Source: Rosenbergiella metrosideri (lineage in GTDB: Bacteria; Pseudomonadota; Gammaproteobacteria; Enterobacterales; Enterobacteriaceae). From it: a DNA stretch of 64,000 nucleotides. Positions 54,501-63,191 of this stretch are shown one piece after another; position 1 is the stretch's first letter, and every line of letters begins with the position of its first letter. A model generated the notes under the pieces. It saw only the letters and a list, made by a program, of their open reading frames with translations, searched no databases and was not told where the DNA came from. Made by a program: the position numbers and the translations under genes. Location of the stretch: assembly GCF_022602565.1 (NCBI RefSeq), contig NZ_JALBCV010000005.1:1-64000 (forward strand), written 5' to 3'.

Positions 54501-55425
54501 GGGACAGCCTTGGCTGCTCAATATGGATTACCTCTATTATAATCCACAGTTTTCCACTCGCCGCACGGAGCAACATACCGAAAAAGCCCTACTCGATAAT
54601 TACCTCGATTTTAGCCAATGGCCGAGGTTGGATGTGACCTGCTCTTCCTGTTGGTTTGCCGGACAAAACTTTGGTCAAATTAAGGGAAAAATAAGTGTTA
54701 ATCAGCACACGCTAACCTTACGCGAGGGGACTGTCGACACAGGGCGTAGCCGCTTATCCGTGATGGGAGAGTGGAATAATGTTCTTGGACAAGAACGCAC
54801 AGCCCTTAAAGGCCATCTGCATACCGATAATTTGGAGGATGCTGCTCATTGGTTTGGCGTTGAGGTACCTGTGAGTGATACTCCGTTACATCTTGGTTAC
54901 GACTTACATTGGAAAGATGTTCCTTGGCAGCCCTCCATTAAAACATTGAGTGGATTGCTGACATTGAATGCAGGTAAGGGGACTTTCAGGCATGTCGAGA
55001 CAGGTACAGCGGTACAAGTATTACGCCTATTAAGCGTTGATGCGTTACTGCGTAAAGTCAGTTTAGATTTTCGAGGCACCTTGAATAGCGGTTTTTACTA
55101 CGACAGCATCACAGGCACCGCTTGGGTAGATCAAGGGGTGTTACATACTGAAAATCTGAATATTGATGGCTTAGAAGCGGATATTGGTATGCGCGGTAAG
55201 GTAAATTTCGTCAATCGTCAATGTGATCTATTAGCCACCGTTGCGCCTGAAATTTCAGTACCGGTCGGTGTTGCAGCGGCCTTCGCAATCAACCCTATTG
55301 TGGGCGCTTCAGTCGTGGTGGCAAGTAAAGTATTGTCCCCGATCTGGAGTAAAATATCCTTGTTGCGTTACAGTATCACTGGACCTATGGACAAACCGGA
55401 CGTCAAAGAAGTCTTGCGTAAGTAA
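51595..55425 (+). CDS. yhdP: AsmA-like inner-membrane protein YhdP
   Basis: The 1276-aa protein starts from GTG 51595 (GAGGGG upstream). One N-terminal membrane helix (LRIITALIVIAALFVTALRL) anchors a very long periplasmic beta-groove typical of AsmA-like bridge proteins, with an AsmA C-terminal region near residues 1080-1250. In E. coli YhdP, TamB and YdbH share phospholipid transport to the outer membrane. Length is near the E. coli protein (about 1266 aa). Sits between rng and tldD as usual. Confidence 0.95.
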   Translation: MSRLSQWTLRIITALIVIAALFVTALRLAMPYMDHYRSQLLNAASTATGIHFSADKLQGEWKNFGPTLSVDNFSAELADGGKLQIKKVTLALDVWQSLLHAKLQFRDLTFWQLHFFIQQFPQKESSSHNGYDSNKVKNLFLQRFDHFILRESTIDFPSPSGQRVTLHIPTLTWFNEGKLHRAEGLVNLSSFTGQHGTAQLRVNLQDKQQLLDKGTVWIKVNDIDAKPWLGNWVNKNTNLKKAHLSLMVWLHMSDGVLSSGDVIINRGDAEWQQVNQAAHQLSLTQLSAKLTRVGKGFVLLLPDTGISIDNTRWPRGSLALNWQADNEQPWLPAEHSAIRIRAANIELARLSPLVPLLSPLQSTYANLWQQANPQGRITRLAADIPVHDLQQTRVAAQWQQVSWQAFQKLPAVTGFSGSLTGGMAQGETTLELGQQTLASQGQLQAPIELNHFSGGFAWKRQDKALTLSGHDIDVSAKSVAAKGDFSYQQSNNGPPNLQILAGINATDGADAWRYFPIKIMPKGLVRYLSTAIQGGKAKDATLVFAGNPHQFPFIHNEGTFQVTVPLKQAKFAFQPGWPALSPLDIELNFVNNGLWMKADAIRLGNVPVTQVTADIPDYHKDQLLIEGDIRGQGEDIHRYMKQTPLAKSVGSALDQLKVNGEVYGHLGLMIPLNGKEVIAKGDVNLKNNQLTIVPLQTQMKGVTGRFTYNNGRLQSTPISAQWFGQPVKVNFSTEEQAQQFAINIQAEGDWALEKINAFPKTLHQQLIGRLPWHSQVAIALPHHGGATYRVKVVSDTTRVRGKLPEALNLNPRAFPLFVEAKGNLSTIQVQGEMDHQQRFTTQWRLSPRLSLEKGQWTSQADEHPSLPLQAMMDIRLPALDGDKLLAILKKLPSAKPSSAKKTLQPSTTGQNWRESIAFELPATLQVTTPALALYGQKWRNLRLQVQQLLSSPHLSVNSNEARGTLQIRPGQPWLLNMDYLYYNPQFSTRRTEQHTEKALLDNYLDFSQWPRLDVTCSSCWFAGQNFGQIKGKISVNQHTLTLREGTVDTGRSRLSVMGEWNNVLGQERTALKGHLHTDNLEDAAHWFGVEVPVSDTPLHLGYDLHWKDVPWQPSIKTLSGLLTLNAGKGTFRHVETGTAVQVLRLLSVDALLRKVSLDFRGTLNSGFYYDSITGTAWVDQGVLHTENLNIDGLEADIGMRGKVNFVNRQCDLLATVAPEISVPVGVAAAFAINPIVGASVVVASKVLSPIWSKISLLRYSITGPMDKPDVKEVLRK

Positions 55426-55485
55426 AGAATGAAAAAAGCCATAATGAGTGATTACCTCGTTGGCACAAATTAAAAGTGAGAACTT

Positions 55486-56931
55486 ATGAAACTGAACCTG
55501 GTTAGCGAGCATTTACTAACTAAAAATACTATTACGCATGATGACCTTTCACGCGTACTCAGCCAGCTTTCAGAACGCCATTTGGACTACGGTGATCTCT
55601 ATTTTCAGTCCAGTATGCATGAATCGTGGGGACTTGAAGATAACATCATTAAAGAAGGATCTTGGCATATTGACCAAGGTGTCGGTATTCGTGCTGTGAG
55701 CGGCGAGAAAACCGGTTTTGCTTATGCGGATCAGCTGACATTAAAGGCCCTCGAACAAAGTGCCGGTGCTGCACGCAGCATCGTTCAAGAGCAAGGTGAG
55801 GGTAAAATACGGACCCTCGCCGCGGTAGAGCATAAAGCGTTATATGCTGCGATTAACCCATTAGACAGTTTGACGCGCGAAGATAAAATTTCTCTGTTGC
55901 ACCGAGTTAACCGCGTAGCACGTGATGCCGACCCACGTGTTCAAGAGGTGAGTGCTCACTTATCTGGCGTTTACGAAGAAGTTCTAATTGCCGCCACAGA
56001 TGGTACTTTGGCTGTCGATATTCGGCCCTTAGTACGTTTATCGATTAGCGTTCAGGTTGAAGATCAAGGGAAACGCGAGCATGGTTCATGCGGCGGAGGT
56101 GGACGGACCGGCTATGAATTCTTCTTACTCGATGAACAGGGTGAAACGCGCTGTGACGGCTGGGCAAAAGAAGCGGTAAGAATGGCTCTCGTCAATCTTT
56201 CTGCAGTGGCCGCTCCGGCTGGCACGCTGCCAGTTGTCCTCGGCGCAGGCTGGCCAGGAGTGTTACTCCATGAAGCGGTCGGTCACGGCTTAGAAGGTGA
56301 TTTTAACCGTCGCGGTACGTCAATGTTTAGCGGCCAAATGGGGCAGCCAGTAGCATCGGAGCTGTGCACCGTCGTAGATGACGGAACCTTGAATGGTCTA
56401 CGTGGCTCGATTGCTATCGACGATGAAGGGGTACCAGGCCAATACAATGTATTGATTGAAAAGGGTATCTTGAAAGGCTTTATCCAAGATAAATTGAACG
56501 CACGATTAATGGGGCTTTCACCGACGGGTAACGGTCGCCGAGAGTCCTATGCACATCTGCCTATGCCAAGAATGACCAATACCTATATGTTAGCGGGTCA
56601 ATCAACCCCGCAAGAGATCATTGAAAGTGTCGACTATGGTATTTACGCGCCTAATTTTGGGGGTGGGCAAGTTGATATTACGTCAGGAAAATTCGTCTTC
56701 TCGACTTCGGAAGCGTATTTAATCGAGAAAGGGAAAATTACCTCTCCGGTTAAAGGGGCGACCTTGATTGGGTCAGGGATTGAAGCGATGCAGCAAATCT
56801 CAATGGTCGGTAATGATCTGGCGCTTGATAAAGGCGTTGGGGTATGTGGTAAAGAAGGACAAAGTGTCCCCGTCGGTGTCGGTCAACCGACCTTAAAACT
56901 CGACCGCTTGACGGTAGGGGGGACGGCCTAG
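55486..56931 (+). CDS. tldD: Metalloprotease subunit TldD
   Basis: The 481-aa protein has the zinc motif [11 protein letters not shown] in [20 protein letters not shown] and the C-terminal [21 protein letters not shown], both family signatures. TldD forms a heterodimer with TldE/PmbA to degrade unfolded peptides and to process microcin B17 and the CcdA antitoxin. Length equals E. coli TldD. Its terminator (56938-56960) overlaps the 3' end of aaeR. Confidence 0.98.
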   Translation: MKLNLVSEHLLTKNTITHDDLSRVLSQLSERHLDYGDLYFQSSMHESWGLEDNIIKEGSWHIDQGVGIRAVSGEKTGFAYADQLTLKALEQSAGAARSIVQEQGEGKIRTLAAVEHKALYAAINPLDSLTREDKISLLHRVNRVARDADPRVQEVSAHLSGVYEEVLIAATDGTLAVDIRPLVRLSISVQVEDQGKREHGSCGGGGRTGYEFFLLDEQGETRCDGWAKEAVRMALVNLSAVAAPAGTLPVVLGAGWPGVLLHEAVGHGLEGDFNRRGTSMFSGQMGQPVASELCTVVDDGTLNGLRGSIAIDDEGVPGQYNVLIEKGILKGFIQDKLNARLMGLSPTGNGRRESYAHLPMPRMTNTYMLAGQSTPQEIIESVDYGIYAPNFGGGQVDITSGKFVFSTSEAYLIEKGKITSPVKGATLIGSGIEAMQQISMVGNDLALDKGVGVCGKEGQSVPVGVGQPTLKLDRLTVGGTA

Positions 56932-56937
56932 GGATAG

Positions 56938-56960
56938 AAGGTAGCGTAACGCTACCTTTT
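56938..56960 (+). terminator. tldD terminator overlapping the aaeR stop
   Basis: AAGGTAGCG and CGCTACCTT pair around TAA with a following TT. The aaeR TAG stop codon (minus strand, 56952-56954) lies inside the right arm, so the hairpin serves convergent genes. Confidence 0.82.
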
Positions 56961-57872
56961 ACTTAAAAACAGCTCGTAGCGCGTGGCCATCTCTTTGAAA
57001 TAGTCGGCGAGTAAAGATAAGCAGATTTGGACTTTTAGCGGTAATTTATCTTTCTCTGTATATAACGCATGGACGGGGCGCGGCTTAGAGCTGTAGTCGG
57101 GCAGTAATATGTGGATATTTCCTTGTTTCACTTCATCCATTATCCACATCATTGGCATATAAGCGATGCCAGCACCTGACTTTAGCCAATGCACCAAGGT
57201 TTGTGGATCATTGGTGGCGAAACGACCGCTAAGAGAAAGGTGAATTACTTCGCCATCCGGGGTGGTGAGCTCCATCTCATTATAAGGCGACAAGGTATAC
57301 TCTAGCCAACATAGCGACGCTAACTCACTGTGATGGGTGGGAAGCGAAATTTGGCTGAGATACTCTTTACTGGCGCAAATCACCATCGGCATCGCGCCAA
57401 TCTGGCGAGAGAACAGCGTAGAATTTTCTAAATGTCCGGTCCTGAGGACCAGATCCAGTCCATGCGTGATCAGATCGGGGGTTGGATTATCAGTGATCAG
57501 ATCGATCTCGAGCCCCGGATAATCGGCCAACAATTTCATTGCGATAGGGGCGAGAACGTTCTGTGCCATTGTCGTGCTGCAGCCAATACGTAACGTACCC
57601 ACCGGCGTATTATTAAACTCAAATAATTGCTCGTGGACGCGAGTGGCCTCATTGAGCATTCGTTGACAACCCAAATAATAAATTTTCCCCGCTTCAGTCA
57701 TTCCAATACGTCGAGTGCTGCGGTTGAGAAGCTTAATATTGAGCTCATCCTCTAAGCGGGAAATGGTCTGTGAGATTGAAGAAACGCTGACCTGCATTTG
57801 CTGTGCAACGGCGGTAAACGAGCCTTGTTCAACAACTTTGGCAAACACAGCCATTCGTTTTAATCGTTCCAT
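56952..57872 (-). CDS. aaeR: LysR-family regulator AaeR
   Basis: The 306-aa protein has an N-terminal LysR winged helix-turn-helix (FAKVVEQGSFTAVAQQMQVS, SISQTISRLEDELNIKLLNR) and a periplasmic-binding-like effector domain. It is divergent from aaeXAB, the arrangement of E. coli, where AaeR activates the efflux operon in response to aromatic carboxylic acids such as p-hydroxybenzoate. The operator should lie in 57873-58137. Confidence 0.95.
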   Translation of the reverse strand: MERLKRMAVFAKVVEQGSFTAVAQQMQVSVSSISQTISRLEDELNIKLLNRSTRRIGMTEAGKIYYLGCQRMLNEATRVHEQLFEFNNTPVGTLRIGCSTTMAQNVLAPIAMKLLADYPGLEIDLITDNPTPDLITHGLDLVLRTGHLENSTLFSRQIGAMPMVICASKEYLSQISLPTHHSELASLCWLEYTLSPYNEMELTTPDGEVIHLSLSGRFATNDPQTLVHWLKSGAGIAYMPMMWIMDEVKQGNIHILLPDYSSKPRPVHALYTEKDKLPLKVQICLSLLADYFKEMATRYELFLSKR

Positions 57873-58137
57873 TATTAACTCTGAGTTAAAAGTGATTTAG
57901 TTCACAAAATATAGAAAATGATCGCAAAGACACGTTACTATAGCGATATAAATAGAAGTTTATTTCTCTATTCTCGCATCGTCGTTTCTAACTATAGTGA
58001 TTTTTTGGTTTGGTCCCCGACGGGTAATAGTACAGTTTTTATTACCTTCTAACCAAGTAAGTCGCCATTATGGATCTTAAAGCTTTCCAGTAACCCATGC
58101 CGAGTGGCTCGCTGGCTAATGAGTTAAAGGATTTTAC
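57873..58137. promoter_or_regulatory. aaeR-aaeX divergent regulatory region
   Basis: About 265 bp of AT-rich non-coding DNA, with LysR-type T-N11-A candidates but no single site I would place with confidence. It should bind AaeR and contain both promoters. Confidence 0.45.
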
Positions 58138-58341
58138 ATGAGTGTGCATCCAGTTATGGTGATATTTGGGCTCTCATTTCCACCTATTTTTGTTGAGCTG
58201 ATCTTATCTCTCATTGTGTTTTGGCTAGTGAAAAAAGTGCTTACGCCAACGGGAATCTACGATTTGGTGTGGCACCCGGCACTGGTTAATACCGCCCTTT
58301 ACTGCTGTGTGTTTTATCTAGTTTCGAGTCTAATTGTCTGA
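58138..58341 (+). CDS. aaeX: AaeX small membrane protein
   Basis: The 67-aa protein has two membrane segments ([24 protein letters not shown] type and [18 protein letters not shown] at the end; DUF1656). It is the first gene of the aaeXAB operon and overlaps nothing, ending 7 bp before the aaeA start. Its exact role in efflux is unclear. Confidence 0.94.
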   Translation: MSVHPVMVIFGLSFPPIFVELILSLIVFWLVKKVLTPTGIYDLVWHPALVNTALYCCVFYLVSSLIV

Positions 58342-58348
58342 GGTTTCA

Positions 58349-59281
58349 GTGAAAACGTTAATAAAAAAAGTGGCCCGCTACGCGATTACTTTTGTGTTAG
58401 TGATTATCGCCATTGTGATTGTTTTTCGTACATGGGTGTATTACACCGAATCCCCTTGGACACGTGACGCAAAATTCTCCGCCGATGTGGTCGCGATTGC
58501 ACCTGACGTTACGGGATTGATTACACAAGTGACCGTGCACGATAATCAATACGTGAAACAAGGAGAAACACTGTTTGAAATTGATCGCCCGCGATTTAAG
58601 GAAGCCTTAGACGAAGCACAGGCCGATGTCGATTACTACCAAGCAGTGGTTGCCGAAAAAAGGCGTGAAGCGGCAAGGCGTAATCAACTTAGCGCTGTCG
58701 CGTTATCTCGGGAAGCGGTAGAGCAGGCGAACAACGATCTCCAAACTAGTGAACACCAACTTGCTAAAGCCACCGCAGCACGGGATCTGGCTCAGATTGA
58801 TCTGGTTCGTGCAACGGTTAAAGCGCCGGCAGATGGTTGGATCACGAACCTTAATGTTTACGGTGGCGAATTTATCAATCGTGGTTCAGTTGCTGTAGCA
58901 TTAGTGAAAGACCGTACCTTCTACGTCACCGCTTATTTGGAAGAGACTAAACTTCATGCGGTACGCCCTGGTCTTCGTGCAGAGATTACGCCTTTGGGGA
59001 GCAATCTAACACTGCGGGGGACGGTAGAAAGTGTCGCCGCCGGTGTCACTAATAGCAGTAGCAGTAATGATAGTAAAGGGATGGCCGATGTTGATTCTAA
59101 CTTGGAATGGGTTCGTCTAGCACAGCGTGTACCGGTTCGTATTCATCTTGATGAACAAGTGGGTAATCGTTTCCCAGCGGGTACCACAGCCACGGTGATT
59201 ATTACGGGTGAAAAAGATCGTCAAGACCGTGAACCTTCTCCTCTGGAAAAGTTAACCAATCGACTACGCGAATTTGGATAA
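58349..59281 (+). CDS. aaeA: Aromatic carboxylic acid efflux adaptor AaeA
   Basis: The 310-aa membrane fusion protein has one N-terminal membrane helix ([20 protein letters not shown]), [20 protein letters not shown], and a lipoyl plus alpha-hairpin region around [20 protein letters not shown]. It starts with GTG at 58349 with GAGG 5 nt upstream, as in E. coli; the frame is open from 58334. Works with AaeB to export p-hydroxybenzoate and related aromatic acids, and perhaps an outer-membrane channel. Confidence 0.97.
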   Translation: MKTLIKKVARYAITFVLVIIAIVIVFRTWVYYTESPWTRDAKFSADVVAIAPDVTGLITQVTVHDNQYVKQGETLFEIDRPRFKEALDEAQADVDYYQAVVAEKRREAARRNQLSAVALSREAVEQANNDLQTSEHQLAKATAARDLAQIDLVRATVKAPADGWITNLNVYGGEFINRGSVAVALVKDRTFYVTAYLEETKLHAVRPGLRAEITPLGSNLTLRGTVESVAAGVTNSSSSNDSKGMADVDSNLEWVRLAQRVPVRIHLDEQVGNRFPAGTTATVIITGEKDRQDREPSPLEKLTNRLREFG

Positions 59282-59293
59282 CAGGGAGGCGGT

Positions 59294-61249
59294 ATGATTC
59301 AGTTCTTACGCTTCCCAGTTAAATTAACTTTTGCTGTCTTGTTAGCGATGCTATTGGGGTTCTACTTCAATTTAGAAACGCCACGTTGGGCGGTGATGAC
59401 CGCAGGTATTGTGGCTGGCGGACAAGCTTTTGCCGCCGGGGGCGATCCTTACTCCGGTGCGCTACGCTACCGCGGATTACTCCGTATTATTGGTACCTCC
59501 TTAGGCTGCATTGCGGCGTTAGCTATCGTCATGACGACGATCAGAGCGCCGATGATTATGCTGTTTCTTAGCTGCCTCTGGGCGGGCTTTTGTGTCTGGA
59601 TCTCGTCGTTGGTCAAAGTGGATAATTCTTACGCTTTTGGCTTAGCGGGCTACACCGCGTTAATTATCATTATTACCTCAAACGCTTCTGGCTCTATGGA
59701 GCTCATGCCTCGATTGGCAGTCGAGCGTTGTAGCGAGATTTTTATCGGTATTCTCTGTGCCATTTTATCTGATACGTTTTTCTCTCCGCGTTCCATTAAA
59801 CGCGTTATAGACCAAGAGGTTGACCAACTTTTACTCGCGCAGTATCAACTACTGCAATTGTGCGTAGCAAAGGGCGAGAAAGAGACAATCGATAAGGCAT
59901 GGAGTAGCTTAGTTGCTCGCAGTAGCGCCTTCGGTGGAATGCGAAGCCAGCTAAAAATGGAATCGTCGCATTGGCAGAACAGTAGCCGTCGATTGAAAAT
60001 GTTAAATACCCTCTCTCTAACGATGATCACCCACTCTACAGAAACCTATCTCAACCTGCAGGCACATCCGGAATATCTTTCTAGTGCATTTGTCGAAGTC
60101 ATCGATCAGAAGGTTGAGACTATTGGTGAGTTACGTAATAAAGTTCGCGAGTTACGTAAGCTTTTCAATGAGTATCCGGTAGAGTCAGTGCCTTTAGCCC
60201 TCTCTACGTGGGTGACGGCGGCATCAGAGTATCTCTTGCTGTCAAAAGGCATCCGCAGCAACGTGAGAATCAATGGTACAGAAGAGGCGATCCTTCGTCG
60301 TGAAGTCATCGTCGCGCCTCGATCTGCTGAAACGCATCACGCGATGATTAATGGCATTCGTACCTTTGTCGCGGCGTTCTCTGGGGTATTATTTTGGCTT
60401 TATTCCGGTTGGAATGCTGGCAGTGGTTGTATGATCATGCTGGCGGTGGTAACCGGACTGGCTATGCGAATTCCCAATCCACTGATGATGGCGAAAGATT
60501 TCCTTTATGGTATGACTGCAGCATTCCCTATCGGTTTACTTTACTACGCTTACTTAATGCCTAATACCCAACAGAGTATTTTCTTGCTCTGTCTCATTAT
60601 TGGTGTATTAGCCTTTGTCGCCGGGGTGCTGATTCAACGTCGGCAGGTAGGGGCGTTGGGGGGATTCATAGGTACGCTCAATATTATTGTGCTGAGTAAC
60701 CCCATTACTTTCCCGATTGAGTCTTTTCTAGATAGTGCGTTGGGTCAAATGATTGGCTGTTTCTTAGCGTTGATGGTGATATTACTGATTAGAGATAAAT
60801 CAAAAGCTAAGACGGGGCGTAAAATACTTAACCGATTGATGTATTCCGCCGTGGCATCATTGACCACCAATCCTTCTCGTCGCCGTGAGAACCATTTACC
60901 GGCCCTATATCAACAGCTCTTCATGTTGCTCAATATGTTTCCTGGGGATCTGAATAAATACCGCTTAGCCCTTACGCTGATTATTAGCCAGCAACGTCTG
61001 CGGAGTTTTGCTATTCCGCCAAACCCTGTGCTATCGGAGTTCCATCAGCAGTTACGGTTAACGGGCGATAAGGTGATAGCGGCACACAGTGTCGAAAAGA
61101 AAGAATACTACTATATGCGATTGTTAAGGGAGTTAACGGCTTACGAGCAATTACTGAGTGAGCATCAGGCGTCGATCCCAATGCAAGAGTCTGTTCACCG
61201 TTTAACGGATATTTTAACCCGTTATCAATCCACGATGATTAATATCTAA
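59294..61249 (+). CDS. aaeB: Aromatic carboxylic acid efflux pump AaeB
   Basis: The 651-aa inner-membrane protein of the aromatic acid exporter (PET/ArAE) family has two blocks of about five membrane helices each (LTFAVLLAMLLGFYFNLETP at the start and FVAAFSGVLFWLYSGWN in the second), separated and followed by hydrophilic domains. GGAGG precedes the start. Length close to E. coli AaeB (655 aa). Last gene of the operon; convergent with argR. Confidence 0.96.
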   Translation: MIQFLRFPVKLTFAVLLAMLLGFYFNLETPRWAVMTAGIVAGGQAFAAGGDPYSGALRYRGLLRIIGTSLGCIAALAIVMTTIRAPMIMLFLSCLWAGFCVWISSLVKVDNSYAFGLAGYTALIIIITSNASGSMELMPRLAVERCSEIFIGILCAILSDTFFSPRSIKRVIDQEVDQLLLAQYQLLQLCVAKGEKETIDKAWSSLVARSSAFGGMRSQLKMESSHWQNSSRRLKMLNTLSLTMITHSTETYLNLQAHPEYLSSAFVEVIDQKVETIGELRNKVRELRKLFNEYPVESVPLALSTWVTAASEYLLLSKGIRSNVRINGTEEAILRREVIVAPRSAETHHAMINGIRTFVAAFSGVLFWLYSGWNAGSGCMIMLAVVTGLAMRIPNPLMMAKDFLYGMTAAFPIGLLYYAYLMPNTQQSIFLLCLIIGVLAFVAGVLIQRRQVGALGGFIGTLNIIVLSNPITFPIESFLDSALGQMIGCFLALMVILLIRDKSKAKTGRKILNRLMYSAVASLTTNPSRRRENHLPALYQQLFMLLNMFPGDLNKYRLALTLIISQQRLRSFAIPPNPVLSEFHQQLRLTGDKVIAAHSVEKKEYYYMRLLRELTAYEQLLSEHQASIPMQESVHRLTDILTRYQSTMINI

Positions 61250-61256
61250 CGCCCTA

Positions 61257-61286
61257 ACTGGCAGCCGGCTATGGCTGTCTGCCAGT
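61257..61286. terminator. Hairpin between convergent aaeB and argR
   Basis: ACTGGCAG pairs with CTGCCAGT around an inner CAGCC/GGCTG stem, forming a GC-rich structure 8 bp after the aaeB stop. No T run follows. Possible bidirectional terminator or stabilising element. Confidence 0.5.
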
Positions 61287-61304
61287 GACCTATTAATAGG
61301 CAGA

Positions 61305-61775
61305 TTAAAGCTCTTGTTCGAAGAGCGTCAGTACGACGGCATGGAGTTTTTTTACAGTAAAGCCGCGGGAAGGCGTAATAAAAATCGTATCATCTCCAGC
61401 AATTGTTCCCAAGATCCCCTCTGACTTACCTAATGAATCTAATAGACGAGCAATGAGCTGTGCGGCCCCTGGACTGGTACGAATAACGACCAAGGCGTCA
61501 TTATAGTCTATATCGGTCACCAGATTTTTCAGCGGGCTGCTAGTGGTAGGCACGCCTAATTCAGCGGGTAAGCAATAGACCATTTCCATTTTGGCGTTGC
61601 GGGTTCTTACCGCGCCAAATTTCGTCAGCATACGTGACACTTTCGACTGGTTGATATTCTGAAAACCATCTTCTTGTAGGGCATGAACAATTTCACTTTG
61701 AGAGCTAAATTTTTCTTCTTTAAGAAGTGCCTTAAAGGCTCGTACCAGATCATCTTGTTTAGAAGGGGTTCGCAT
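61305..61775 (-). CDS. argR: Arginine repressor
   Basis: The 156-aa protein begins [20 protein letters not shown], has the winged helix-turn-helix with [20 protein letters not shown], and the arginine-binding hexamerisation domain with [20 protein letters not shown] and [10 protein letters not shown]. It represses arginine biosynthesis genes with L-arginine as co-repressor and helps cer-type recombination. ATG 61775 chosen by homology; the open frame goes to 61835. ARG boxes lie upstream. Confidence 0.98.
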   Translation of the reverse strand: MRTPSKQDDLVRAFKALLKEEKFSSQSEIVHALQEDGFQNINQSKVSRMLTKFGAVRTRNAKMEMVYCLPAELGVPTTSSPLKNLVTDIDYNDALVVIRTSPGAAQLIARLLDSLGKSEGILGTIAGDDTIFITPSRGFTVKKLHAVVLTLFEQEL

Positions 61776-61798
61776 AAAAAACCTTTGAAATAGGGGGG

Positions 61799-61836
61799 AA
61801 AATATTATTATGCATCTTGATGCATTTTTATTCAAT
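61799..61836 (-). promoter_or_regulatory. ARG boxes upstream of argR
   Basis: GATGCATTTTTATTCAAT (61819-61836) fits the ARG-box consensus WNTGAATWWWWATTCANW with one change, and a second weaker box (AATATTATTATGCA) precedes it by about one helical turn pair. Such tandem boxes give autoregulation of argR. Confidence 0.75.
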
Positions 61837-62045
61837 AAACTCTGTACAGAGAAAATTAGCTTATAGAGAATTAATCTTAATCACTAAGGATACAGACGAA
61901 TTATATTCTATGTGTAAATAAAAAAAAGGATCAAAGATTATGAAAGTTGCTCGCTTTACACCTGATAATACGTAAGGAATTTAACGCACCCTCCTCAGTA
62001 AACCGATTTATTATTCATAAATAGCGAGAGAACGGAGGAGGATGA
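61837..62045. other. argR-degS intergenic region
   Basis: About 210 AT-rich bases with the argR promoter. No gene is visible; in E. coli mdh occupies this place. No terminator-quality hairpin found behind degS. Confidence 0.55.
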
Positions 62046-63107
62046 TTAATCACTATCCTGAGGAAATTCTTGAATAGTGACAGGCAGGTTTTTTTTCTGA
62101 CCTTGTCTAAGTATCTGTACGTCAATGACAGAGCCAGGTCGTATTTCTGCAACTTGATCCATGGTTTCTTGTGCGGAAACCGCGGGCTTGTTGTTGACAC
62201 TGAGTAGAAGGTCATTAGCCTTAATTCCCGCCAACTCGGCAGGCCCGGTGACTTTAGTCACAATAATACCTTGTAATTTTTCGTAGCTATTCCCTTGCTC
62301 ATGCATCGGAGGAATTTCTCGACCAGTAATCCCGATAAAGCCACGGATCACGCGACCATCGCGAATAAGTTTATTCATAATCTTAATCGCTAACGGTGTT
62401 GGAATGGCAAAACCAATTCCTTCAGGAGTTTCGCCATCATTACTCTTATCGAAGGTCAGTGTATTGATCCCCATGAGTTCACCCAATGAGTTAATCAATG
62501 CGCCTCCAGAGTTACCTTGGTTGATCGAGGCATCTGTTTGTAGAAAGTTTTGCCGTCCGGAAGAGCTTAAGCCGACACGGCCAGTAGCACTAATGATGCC
62601 TTGGGTAACTGTCTGACCAAGATTATAGGGATTCCCTATCGCCATAACGACATCACCAATATGCGGGTTACGTTCGTCGTTAATCGGAATAATGGGTAAG
62701 CTCGGTGCAGAAATTTTAAGTACCGCCAGATCAGTCATGGCATCAGAACCGACCAAGGTTGCTTCGTAAAAGCGACCATCTTGCAAGGCGACGATAATTT
62801 GATCAGCATTACTGATGACGTGGCGATTCGTCAGAATATAGCCGCGCTGGTTCATAATCACTCCCGACCCCAAGGTAGTGAAGTCTCTTTTACCTTGTGT
62901 TTGTGAGTTGCGGTTATAAACATTCACGACGGCTGGCGCGGCTCGACGCACGCCTTGGCTGAAACTGAACACCGATTCTTGGGTATTAGCAGGTGCTTCA
63001 TTATTCGAAAACAGTGCACCACCGTTACGCAGTAAATGCATACCGACAAGTAAAATTATGGCGACAACAAGGCCGATAAGCGCTGAACGAAGTAATTTAA
63101 ATAACAT
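62046..63107 (-). CDS. degS: Site-1 envelope-stress protease DegS
   Basis: The 353-aa protein has a single N-terminal membrane helix (LIGLVVAIILLVGMHLL), a trypsin-like protease domain with the His in ILTNRHVISN, the Asp in MTDLAVLKI and the Ser in QGNSGGALINS, and one PDZ domain (GIIVTKVTGPAELAGIKAND). It senses misfolded outer-membrane proteins and cleaves RseA to release sigma E. Next to degQ as in E. coli. Confidence 0.97.
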   Translation of the reverse strand: MLFKLLRSALIGLVVAIILLVGMHLLRNGGALFSNNEAPANTQESVFSFSQGVRRAAPAVVNVYNRNSQTQGKRDFTTLGSGVIMNQRGYILTNRHVISNADQIIVALQDGRFYEATLVGSDAMTDLAVLKISAPSLPIIPINDERNPHIGDVVMAIGNPYNLGQTVTQGIISATGRVGLSSSGRQNFLQTDASINQGNSGGALINSLGELMGINTLTFDKSNDGETPEGIGFAIPTPLAIKIMNKLIRDGRVIRGFIGITGREIPPMHEQGNSYEKLQGIIVTKVTGPAELAGIKANDLLLSVNNKPAVSAQETMDQVAEIRPGSVIDVQILRQGQKKNLPVTIQEFPQDSD

Positions 63108-63191
63108 GCTAATTTAGTTGCCAAGGGAGAGGTTACTGCAGAATACCATGAGAAGGATAGGTACGCACCTCTGTACCTATCCTTATTGGGG

